Source: Anaerolineaceae bacterium (GTDB lineage: Bacteria; Chloroflexota; Anaerolineae; Anaerolineales; Anaerolineaceae). From it: DNA of 5,003 nucleotides. The stretch is from positions 1 through 5,003 of the forward strand of contig JACZIY010000346.1 in NCBI GenBank assembly GCA_014860845.1. Reading direction: 5' to 3'. This document shows, piece after piece, positions 1 through 5,003 of this stretch. The position numbers and the translations under genes were made by a program. Below the pieces are notes generated by a model. That model was not told the origin of the DNA. It worked only from the letters and a program-made list of their open reading frames with translations, and did not search any database. Each line of letters opens with the position of its first letter. Position 1 is the first letter of the stretch.

Positions 1-185
1 GTGTTGGCTCCCAGTCTGGTTAATAAAACCGGTAAAAAAGGTGCCCCTGTGCTGGCAAGACCAACACCAATCGCATCAATCTGCACATTTCTGAAGTTTA
101 ACCGGTTGATCTCCGGTGCAGTTTGGGGAATATTAAACCAGCGATAGATGAAAGAAGTAATACTTCGTAAATTTGATAAACGCAT
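1..185 (-). CDS. MFS-type transporter, N-terminal fragment (runs off left edge)
   Basis: This is the first 61 codons of a gene read leftwards from ATG at 185-183; it is open to the window edge, so the product is partial. About 32 mostly polar, basic residues (beginning MRLSNLRSITSF) lead into NFRNVQIDAIGVGLASTGAP, followed by a hydrophobic stretch and LTRLGA. That pattern resembles the start of major facilitator superfamily permeases, in which an N-terminal loop precedes TM1 and an 'RLGA' turn follows it. The start is supported by AAGG at 195-192, six bases before the ATG, and by an in-frame TAG at 227-225 with no other start codon in between. The gene is divergent from the sigma-factor operon, with a 233-base gap. 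The substrate cannot be told from this fragment. The MFS assignment is by recalled pattern and could be another multi-pass membrane protein; that a real coding start lies here is more certain. Confidence 0.68.
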   Translation of the reverse strand, partial: MRLSNLRSITSFIYRWFNIPQTAPEINRLNFRNVQIDAIGVGLASTGAPFLPVLLTRLGAN

Positions 186-261
186 TGGACACCTTAAATT
201 ATTGGCAGTTTTCTGAAGGTTTCTCTACATCATCCATCGAATTCATCATTCTCATCGTGCA

Positions 262-267
262 ATTATA
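262..267 (-). promoter_or_regulatory. Putative -10 box of the leftward transporter gene
   Basis: Read on the minus strand, 267-262 is a consensus TATAAT. Transcription would start near 255 and give a leader of about 70 bases before the transporter ATG at 185. No good -35 hexamer is found 16-19 bases upstream, and there is no TG extension, so this is a weak or activator-dependent promoter if it is real. It is followed directly by TGCACG (261-256), a hexamer that also lies downstream of the opposite promoter. Confidence 0.4.
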
Positions 268-339
268 TCCCTTAAAACCTTCTACGATTGAGCTTGTTTC
301 TTAACACTAATTCGGTTATCAATGAAGTGCGCTGGTCAT

Positions 340-351
340 TTGCAGTTGCAA
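340..351. promoter_or_regulatory. Dyad over the -35 box (possible operator half)
   Basis: TTGCA (340-344) and TGCAA (347-351) form a perfect inverted repeat around a 2-base centre, covering the -35 hexamer. The position would suit a repressor or activator site. At this length it could occur by chance; the regulator, if any, is unknown. Confidence 0.28.
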
Positions 352-369
352 GTAGGTGTGGTATATAAT
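340..369 (+). promoter_or_regulatory. Housekeeping-type promoter of the sigma/anti-sigma/Nudix operon
   Basis: TTGCAG at 340-345 and TATAAT at 364-369 are separated by 18 bases. This is a good match to a primary-sigma promoter (4 of 6 and 6 of 6 positions). The start point would lie near 376, giving a leader of about 43 bases before the sigma-factor ATG at 419. I saw no convincing ECF-type promoter (AAC-containing -35 with a CGT-like -10) in the gap, so autoregulation by the encoded sigma factor is not evident from the sequence. Confidence 0.6.
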
Positions 370-378
370 GGACATTAT
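365..378. promoter_or_regulatory. Dyad over the -10 box and start point (possible operator)
   Basis: ATAATG (365-370) and CATTAT (373-378) form a perfect 6-base inverted repeat around a 2-base centre. It covers most of the -10 box and the expected transcription start. Its centre is 26 bases from the centre of the dyad at 340-351, about two and a half helical turns. A repressor site is plausible but inferred; the AT-rich half-sites partly reflect the TATAAT box itself. Confidence 0.33.
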
Positions 379-418
379 GCACGTTATTGGGAATGTATAA
401 CCATCAGAAAGAATCATT

Positions 419-1030
419 ATGGATGAGATCGGATTAGCATTATCAGCTCAGCAAGGTGACTTGAATGCCTTCAATCGCCTGGTACTTGAATATCAGGAAA
501 TGGCCTTTAATCTGGCTTACCGCATGTTAGGCGATCCTGATGTAGCAGCTGATGCTACTCAAAATGCTTTTATCTCTGCCTATAAAGCTTTATCCGGTTA
601 CCGGGGTGGATCTTTCAAATCATGGGTAATGAGAATTGTCTCTAACACCTGCCTGGACGAAATCCGGCGGCAGAAAAGACGCCCCACCACACCCCTGGAA
701 CCATATGACCCTGAAGGTGAAGAAGAAATAGAATCTCCCTCCTGGTTAAAAGATGAAAATCCTTCCCCAGAAGAGGTGCTAGAGTCCTCAGAATTGGAAG
801 GCGCTATCCAGAATTGCTTACAGTCAATGAAACAGGATTTTCGCCTGGTGGTTGTAATGGTCGATATTCAGGGAATGGACTATCAGGAAGTGTCTGATTC
901 CACCGGGCTACCTCTTGGAACCATCAAGAGCCGATTAGCTCGTGCACGCGGAAAGTTAAGGGAATGTCTGCAATTTTTCCGGGAACTTTTGCCGGATATT
1001 TTTCGTCTTGATGGTGAGGGAACACAATGA
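419..1030 (+). CDS. ECF-type RNA polymerase sigma factor
   Basis: The 203-residue product directs RNA polymerase to a specific promoter set, usually for envelope or oxidative stress. Sigma region 2 spans about residues 17-87: a helix around AFNRLVLEYQ, the DATQNAFISAYKAL core-binding segment, and FKSWVMRIVSNTCLDEIRRQ for -10 recognition. Region 4 spans about 127-183, with the helix-turn-helix MDYQEVSDSTGLPLGTIKSR and following ARARGKL. There is no region 1 or 3, so it is a group 4 (ECF) sigma. The linker at about 97-126 is unusually acidic (PEGEEEIE, PSPEEVLESSELE), and a hydrophobic tail (FFRELLPDIF) ends the protein. ATG 419 is the only start after an in-frame TAA at 398-400; its ribosome site (AGAAAGAA, about 406-413) is weak. 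The stop overlaps the anti-sigma start by four bases (ATGA), fixing the pair as one unit. The regulon and ECF subgroup cannot be named from sequence alone. Confidence 0.95.
   Translation: MDEIGLALSAQQGDLNAFNRLVLEYQEMAFNLAYRMLGDPDVAADATQNAFISAYKALSGYRGGSFKSWVMRIVSNTCLDEIRRQKRRPTTPLEPYDPEGEEEIESPSWLKDENPSPEEVLESSELEGAIQNCLQSMKQDFRLVVVMVDIQGMDYQEVSDSTGLPLGTIKSRLARARGKLRECLQFFRELLPDIFRLDGEGTQ
1016..1021 (+). promoter_or_regulatory. Strong ribosome binding site of the anti-sigma gene
   Basis: GAGGGA lies inside the last codons of the sigma gene, 5 bases before the overlapping ATG at 1027. It is much closer to the consensus Shine-Dalgarno than the site in front of the sigma gene. This would favour at least equal, coupled production of the inhibitor. 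Confidence 0.6.
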
Positions 1031-1875
1031 AATTAAATTACTCACCGAAAGACTGGCAATTATTATCGAACTACCTGGATGGACAATTAACCAACCGGGA
1101 AGTTTCGATTTTAGAAACACGTCTTCAAAGTGAACCACAACTGAAACAAACTTTAATGGAGATGCAACAGACTCGCTATCTGCTGCAACATGCGAAGAAA
1201 GTTCCTGTACCGCGCAGTTTCACGCTGACCCCAGAAATGGCAGCTCAAATTCGCCCAGCCAGGAAACCACTCTTCCCATTTTTCTCTTTTGCTTCTGTAA
1301 TTGCGACCATTTTTCTGGTAGTTGTGATCTTATTTGAATTCTTGCCCGGCATGATATCGAATGTACTGTCACAGAAGGCTGCAACTTCCAATGAAATGCT
1401 GGCAATGGAGGCGGCGCCCATGGCGGCTGATGCGATGGATTCTGCCGATTCACCGCAGATTTTTGAGTGGGGTTATCCACAGGCAAAAATTGAAGGTGGT
1501 TATGGCGGTGGCGGAGATATGGGTGCCGGCATGCTTACTGCTCCTCCTGTAGGTGGTGGTGCTGAGATCGAACCTGAAATGCCCGAAATGCCTGCCGAGG
1601 AACCAGCTCCCATACCTGAAGAAGAACGGGCAGTAATGAAACAGGCGGATTCTGAACCGATCACCGGTGCAGGACCCATTCTGGGCATTCGTTCAGCTGA
1701 TGAAACCGATGCTTTTAATAATTCTGTATTAAACATCCTGCGTGAAGCTGGCAAAAAACCGATACCGACATTATCTGAACCATTCCCATGGTTAAGAGTT
1801 AGCCAGATTCTTTTTGCCAGCATTGCCATCATCTCTGCCATTACAGCAATCATTTTGCGAAAAAGGTCGTTTTAG
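1027..1875 (+). CDS. Membrane anti-sigma factor, cysteine-free, two predicted membrane spans
   Basis: The 282-residue product most likely binds and silences the sigma factor encoded just upstream. Residues 8-55 resemble the N-terminal anti-sigma domain: NYLDGQLTNREVSILETRL, then SEPQLKQTLMEMQQTR. In zinc-type relatives a CxxC follows this first helix; here the whole protein has no cysteine, so no zinc-binding site of that kind exists. A hydrophobic span at about 83-106 (PFFSFASVIATIFLVVVILFEF) would cross the membrane. Residues about 108-255 would be extracytoplasmic and low in complexity: Ala/Met-rich at 122-139, Gly-rich at 157-168, Pro/Glu/Met-rich at 179-200. A second span at about 257-277 ends in a basic RKRSF tail, which would return the C-terminus to the cytoplasm. 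The start is fixed by the ATGA overlap and the site at 1016-1021. No protease site or ligand domain is recognisable, so the signal is unknown. The anti-sigma role rests on position and the weak N-terminal match. Confidence 0.85.
   Translation: MKLNYSPKDWQLLSNYLDGQLTNREVSILETRLQSEPQLKQTLMEMQQTRYLLQHAKKVPVPRSFTLTPEMAAQIRPARKPLFPFFSFASVIATIFLVVVILFEFLPGMISNVLSQKAATSNEMLAMEAAPMAADAMDSADSPQIFEWGYPQAKIEGGYGGGGDMGAGMLTAPPVGGGAEIEPEMPEMPAEEPAPIPEEERAVMKQADSEPITGAGPILGIRSADETDAFNNSVLNILREAGKKPIPTLSEPFPWLRVSQILFASIAIISAITAIILRKRSF
1862..1866 (+). promoter_or_regulatory. Ribosome binding site supporting the GTG start of the Nudix gene
   Basis: AAAGG lies 8 bases before GTG 1875-1877, inside the last codons of the anti-sigma gene. 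The stop TAG (1873-1875) shares its G with the start, forming TAGTG. The next in-frame methionine of the Nudix protein is residue 119, beyond the catalytic motif, so GTG is the credible start. Confidence 0.6.
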
Positions 1876-2381
1876 TGGGACATCATCACCGCATTGATAT
1901 TAAATTCTGCCCCTATTGCGGATCACCCATTCAACCGAAAGAAATTTATGGAAAAGCCAGAGCAACCTGCCCGGCTTGTGAATGGGTGCATTATGAAGAT
2001 CCCAAAGTGGCTGCCGCCGTTCTGGTGCAACAAAATGGGACAATTTTACTTGCCCGTCGCATTTTCAACCCCAATAAAGGTGACTGGACCTTACCGGCTG
2101 GATTTGTGGACGCACATGAAGACCCAAAAGACGCAGCTATCCGGGAGTGCTTGGAAGAGACTGGTCTGGTTGTGAGAATCACCAGTCTGCGAGATATCAT
2201 CAGTGGGCGTGAACATGATCGGGGCGCGGATATGGTCATCGTATATGATGCTGAAATCATAGGGGGTGATTTATCTGCTGGAGACGATGCGGATGAGGTG
2301 GCTTTTTTCGCTCTGAACAAATTACCACCGCTTGCTTTTGAGGCAACGAAAAAGGTAATTGATTCCTTACAAGAGTTATAA
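1875..2381 (+). CDS. Zinc-ribbon Nudix hydrolase (nucleotide pyrophosphatase)
   Basis: The 168-residue protein should hydrolyse a nucleoside diphosphate linked to another group, in a magnesium- or manganese-dependent cytoplasmic reaction. An N-terminal zinc ribbon uses C12, C15, C32 and C35 (FCPYCGSP and CPACEW). The Nudix box at 76-98 is complete: G76, five residues, E82, seven residues, R90-E91, then L93-E94-E95, G97-L98. The conserved approach DWTLPAGFVD precedes it. Zinc ribbon plus Nudix recalls NADH pyrophosphatase (NudC), but that family is longer and carries an SQPWPFPxS motif after the box, which is absent here. ADP-ribose or a similar NDP-sugar is therefore as likely; I do not name the substrate. 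It starts with GTG, overlapping the anti-sigma stop by one base, so it is probably translationally coupled and co-transcribed with the sigma pair. Residues 3-5 are a short His run of unknown meaning. Confidence 0.93.
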   Translation: MGHHHRIDIKFCPYCGSPIQPKEIYGKARATCPACEWVHYEDPKVAAAVLVQQNGTILLARRIFNPNKGDWTLPAGFVDAHEDPKDAAIRECLEETGLVVRITSLRDIISGREHDRGADMVIVYDAEIIGGDLSAGDDADEVAFFALNKLPPLAFEATKKVIDSLQEL

Positions 2382-2390
2382 AAAATGAGA

Positions 2391-2406
2391 ATATCCAGAT
2401 GGATAT
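2391..2406 (+). other. Small hairpin after the Nudix gene, weak terminator candidate
   Basis: ATATCC (2391-2396) and GGATAT (2401-2406) form a perfect 6-base stem with an AGAT loop, 9 bases after the Nudix stop. The stem is AT-rich and no T-run follows, so it does not fit an intrinsic terminator well. It may protect the 3' end of the mRNA, or be chance. The rest of the gap to 2554 shows only the ftsK promoter; transcription from the operon could read through. Confidence 0.25.
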
Positions 2407-2514
2407 GAATCACATGTTCTATTCTTTGAGCATTCACTATTAATCTCAAGATTCATTGATCCAACACACCATAAACATTACATCAGGGGTCTGGTAGAAC
2501 TGCCTTCCCAAATT

Positions 2515-2523
2515 TGTTATAAT
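2515..2523 (+). promoter_or_regulatory. Extended -10 promoter of ftsK
   Basis: TGTTATAAT combines a TG extension (2515-2516) with a consensus TATAAT (2518-2523). The hexamer 17 bases upstream (TAGAAC, 2495-2500) is a poor -35, which is tolerable for extended -10 promoters. Transcription would start near 2530 and give a leader of only about 25 bases before the TTG start at 2555. This suggests ftsK can be transcribed independently of the upstream operon. Confidence 0.55.
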
Positions 2524-2543
2524 TAGAACAACCTTTCAGTTTT

Positions 2544-2547
2544 GGAG
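2544..2547 (+). promoter_or_regulatory. Ribosome binding site fixing the TTG start of ftsK
   Basis: GGAG lies 7 bases before TTG 2555-2557, an ideal spacing. No in-frame ATG occurs until residue 188, inside the fourth membrane span, so this site decides the start. Confidence 0.65.
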
Positions 2548-2554
2548 TCCTCTT

Positions 2555-4993
2555 TTGGCACAAAAACCCAGATCCAGCAGCAATAAAACAAGTTCAAGAT
2601 CGTCATCCCGCACAGTGAAAAGTTCATCACGATCAAAAACCCCTTCCATTTCCAGATCAAGAGCAAAATCACGTAAATCTCGCTCATCTTCAAAATCAAA
2701 CTGGCAATGGAATAATATCTCCAATGAAAGAAAACTGGATATCCTGGGTATTTTTCTGGCATTGGTTGGGTTCCTGACGATTCTTTCCTTGTTAACTTCC
2801 CAACGTGGCACGGTGACCAACTGGTGGATACAATCCATTTCGCAAGTTGCTGGCTGGGGTACTTTTGTCTTACCATTGGCTTTATTAGTGGTAGGCATCT
2901 GGTTGGTTTTGAGAAACGTTGAAAAATTACCATTGCTTTCAGCAGGGAGAATCACTGGCATCCTTTTCCTATACCTTAATCTGCTAACCTGGCTGCACTT
3001 ATTCTCAACCGGTGGTTGGGAGACAGCCAAAGCAGGACAGGGTGGTGGTTATTTAGGTGCTTTTTTTGAGATCTCATTGATCAAAGGTTTAGGAAATGCA
3101 GGGGCGGTGATTGTGATGTCCGCATGGGTATTAATCGCCTTGGGACTCACTCTTGACCTATCCATACCGGATATATTTCGAAAATTTCAACCCATCTGGG
3201 AAAAATTTCAGGCAGATCGAAAAAGTCGTCAGGCTGCCAGAGAACGGGCGCAACGATTGGAAAAGCTGCATCCATCCAAATCATCTGCATCCCACGAAAT
3301 AGAGGAATTATTGCAGGATGATTTTATTCCCCTGGATCATCCAGTGCCTGTACAGCAAAAATCCGAAAAACCTGCCCAAACATCGCCCCAAACTTCTGGT
3401 GCGCAAAAAAGCACGCCAGCCACTTCATCGCAAACCCATCAGGCAGTACCATCAACGGCCAATGCATCCCGCTTGCAGCCGTCTGTCACACAGGACGCCA
3501 GTGCGGGTAAATGGAAACTACCCGATATAAAAACCATTCTAGACCCGGCAACAATTGTCAGCATCGAAAGCAACATCGATAAAGAACGGGCATCTTTAAT
3601 TGAAGAAACGCTCACCTCTTTTGGTGCACCTGCCAAAATCGTCGAGATCAAACGCGGTCCCACCATCACTCAGTTTGGTGTGGAGCCACTGTTTGTCGAA
3701 ACCCGTGCTGGCCGAACGCGTGTTCGTGTCAGCAAGATTGCCAATCTGGCGGATGATCTTGCCCTGGCATTGGCAGCCCCCAGAATCCGTATTCAAGCGC
3801 CTGTCCCAGGACACAGCTACGTCGGGATTGAAGTGCCAAATTCCGAATCGAACCGGGTCACATTGGTAGAAATCATCGATAGCAAGAGTTTCAACCAGAA
3901 GAAATCTCCCTTGAAAATTGCACTCGGTATGAATGTGTCCGGTGAACCTGTTTCATCCGACCTGACAGGTCTTCCGCATTTATTGATAGCCGGTACCACC
4001 GGATCTGGCAAATCGGTATGCGTCAATTCGATTATTTGTTGTCTATTGCTCAATAACTCTCCAGCCAATTTACGCTTAATCATGGTGGATCCAAAACGAG
4101 TGGAATTGACTGGTTATAACGGTATTCCGCATCTTCTATCTCCGGTGATTACCGATACCGAAAAAGTAGTCGGTGCATTGCAATGGATACAACGTGAAAT
4201 GGATGCACGCTACCACCGCTTCTCACAGGTGGGTACCCGCAACATATCTGAATACAATAAAACGCAAACAGATAAATTCCCTTACATGGTGGTCGTGATT
4301 GACGAGCTCGCTGATTTGATGATGCTCGCCCCGGATGAAACCGAACGCGCTCTCACCCGACTGGCACAGCTTGCCCGTGCCACCGGTATTCACCTGATCC
4401 TGGCGACTCAACGCCCCTCCACGGATGTTGTCACCGGCCTGATCAAAGCCAACTTCCCGGCTCGTATTGCCTTTGCAGTGGCTTCCGGTATCGATAGCCG
4501 TGTCATCCTGGACCAACCCGGGGCGGAACGCCTGCTCGGACGTGGCGATATGCTCTTCCAGGCACCAGACGCAGCTGCACCTGTGCGTTTGCAGGGTGTC
4601 TTTATCACTGAACAGGAGATCGCCCGAACGGTGGATTACTGGCGCTTGCAAGCCATGAATGTTCAGGCAGCTACACCTGTAGTGCAGAAAAGCGATCAGG
4701 AAACACCTGCTTTCATTTCTGACGGTCCAGCAAAACAGGTTCCCCTGTTTGAAGACATGGAAAACAGTGACGCTGATCCTTTGTTAAAAGAAGCCATTGA
4801 GATTGTCCGCAAAGAAGGCAAAGCATCCATTACCATGCTGCAACGCAAATTGCGGATCGGCTATACCCGGGCGGCAAGAATGGTCGATGAATTGGAAGAT
4901 AAAGGCATCATCAGTCCACCATTATCGCATTCCAATGTGCGTGATGTGCTGGATTATGGAGCTGAAGCAACAAATGCTACCGATAGTGAGTAG
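2555..4993 (+). CDS. ftsK: FtsK/SpoIIIE-family DNA translocase
   Basis: This complete 812-residue protein is close in length to SpoIIIE-type members and much shorter than E. coli FtsK. It anchors at the division septum and pumps chromosomal DNA using ATP; in most bacteria it also stimulates XerC/XerD recombination at dif. In order: a basic serine-rich head (1-48); four membrane spans at about 61-80, 99-119, 131-150 and 180-200; a charged helix (about 207-238); a Gln/Ser/Thr/Pro-rich linker (about 240-318); the alpha domain (about 323-425); and the RecA-like motor with Walker A GTTGSGKS (480-487), VDPKRVELTGY (511-521), Walker B VVVIDE (579-584) and LATQRPS (616-622). A C-terminal winged-helix gamma domain (about 742-800, with ASITMLQRKLRIGYTRAARM) should read oriented KOPS-like sites. 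All motor motifs look intact. The TTG start is set by GGAG at 2544-2547 and the lack of any early in-frame ATG. The stop is TAG at 4991-4993; what follows is outside the window. Confidence 0.97.
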   Translation: MAQKPRSSSNKTSSRSSSRTVKSSSRSKTPSISRSRAKSRKSRSSSKSNWQWNNISNERKLDILGIFLALVGFLTILSLLTSQRGTVTNWWIQSISQVAGWGTFVLPLALLVVGIWLVLRNVEKLPLLSAGRITGILFLYLNLLTWLHLFSTGGWETAKAGQGGGYLGAFFEISLIKGLGNAGAVIVMSAWVLIALGLTLDLSIPDIFRKFQPIWEKFQADRKSRQAARERAQRLEKLHPSKSSASHEIEELLQDDFIPLDHPVPVQQKSEKPAQTSPQTSGAQKSTPATSSQTHQAVPSTANASRLQPSVTQDASAGKWKLPDIKTILDPATIVSIESNIDKERASLIEETLTSFGAPAKIVEIKRGPTITQFGVEPLFVETRAGRTRVRVSKIANLADDLALALAAPRIRIQAPVPGHSYVGIEVPNSESNRVTLVEIIDSKSFNQKKSPLKIALGMNVSGEPVSSDLTGLPHLLIAGTTGSGKSVCVNSIICCLLLNNSPANLRLIMVDPKRVELTGYNGIPHLLSPVITDTEKVVGALQWIQREMDARYHRFSQVGTRNISEYNKTQTDKFPYMVVVIDELADLMMLAPDETERALTRLAQLARATGIHLILATQRPSTDVVTGLIKANFPARIAFAVASGIDSRVILDQPGAERLLGRGDMLFQAPDAAAPVRLQGVFITEQEIARTVDYWRLQAMNVQAATPVVQKSDQETPAFISDGPAKQVPLFEDMENSDADPLLKEAIEIVRKEGKASITMLQRKLRIGYTRAARMVDELEDKGIISPPLSHSNVRDVLDYGAEATNATDSE

Positions 4994-5003
4994 AAATTTG
5001 TTG

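Noticed and set aside
199..255. An 18-codon leader ORF on the minus strand (ATG 255-253 to TAA 201-199) before the transporter gene.
   Set aside because: It has no ribosome site, would need leaderless initiation at the predicted transcript start, and the ATG-rich stretch is simple-sequence (repeats of CATC). Likely chance.
314..402. Inverted pair GGTTAT (314-319) and ATAACC (397-402) flanking the operon promoter.
   Set aside because: Only six bases matched over an 80-base distance with diverging flanks; expected by chance in AT-rich DNA.
1500..1853. 117-codon open frame on the minus strand.
   Set aside because: It lies wholly opposite the anti-sigma gene and its composition mirrors the Gly/Pro-rich codons of that gene. 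No ribosome site or family match.
1877..1889. The HHH run at the start of the Nudix protein as a tag or metal site.
   Set aside because: Three histidines in a native N-terminus are not enough to argue for a metal site separate from the four-cysteine ribbon.
1991..2449. 152-codon minus-strand open frame opposite the Nudix gene.
   Set aside because: The Nudix frame carries the intact zinc ribbon and Nudix box; the reverse frame is a shadow rich in Ser/Ala.
2426..2455. Further small inverted repeats (TTGAG/CTCAA, AATCT/AGATT) between the Nudix gene and ftsK as a terminator.
   Set aside because: The stems are 5 bases, mutually exclusive, and no T-run follows any of them.
2536..3030. Minus-strand open frames of 164 and 136 codons across the start of ftsK.
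   Set aside because: They are opposite the serine-rich head and membrane spans of ftsK, overlap each other in different frames, and have no recognisable protein features.

Overview
The window looks like an ordinary stretch of a bacterial chromosome with moderate GC content. The gene set and protein style suggest Chloroflexota, most plausibly an Anaerolineae-like lineage: a SpoIIIE-sized FtsK with a Ser/Arg/Lys-rich head, a two-membrane-span anti-sigma factor without a zinc motif, and an MFS N-terminus of the kind I associate with that group. This placement is inference from protein style; there is no rRNA or other marker. No phage, insertion sequence, CRISPR array, tRNA or rRNA is visible.

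Layout, left to right. (1) Bases 1-185, minus strand: the first 61 codons of an MFS-type membrane transporter that runs off the left edge. (2) Bases 186-418: a divergent intergenic region with a TATAAT box facing each way. The rightward promoter (TTGCAG, 18 bp, TATAAT) is overlaid by two short dyads. (3) Bases 419-2381, plus strand: a tight three-gene operon of ECF-type sigma factor, membrane anti-sigma factor and zinc-ribbon Nudix hydrolase. The first pair overlaps by 4 bases (ATGA) and the second by 1 base (TAGTG). (4) Bases 2382-2554: an intergenic region with a small hairpin and an extended -10 promoter. (5) Bases 2555-4993, plus strand: a complete FtsK/SpoIIIE-type DNA translocase beginning at TTG. 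The last 10 bases hold nothing identifiable.

How the genes work together. The sigma/anti-sigma pair is a classic envelope-signalling module: the anti-sigma should hold the sigma at the membrane until an extracytoplasmic signal releases it. The Nudix enzyme is translationally coupled to this pair and may clear damaged or signalling nucleotides during the response, but that link rests only on position. FtsK has its own promoter and acts in chromosome segregation at division; nothing shows that it belongs to the stress operon, although no strong terminator separates them.

I see no clearly new multi-gene system here. The points most worth a second look are the cysteine-free anti-sigma factor with its Met/Gly/Pro/Glu-rich external segment, the coupled Nudix gene, and the basic serine-rich tail of FtsK.
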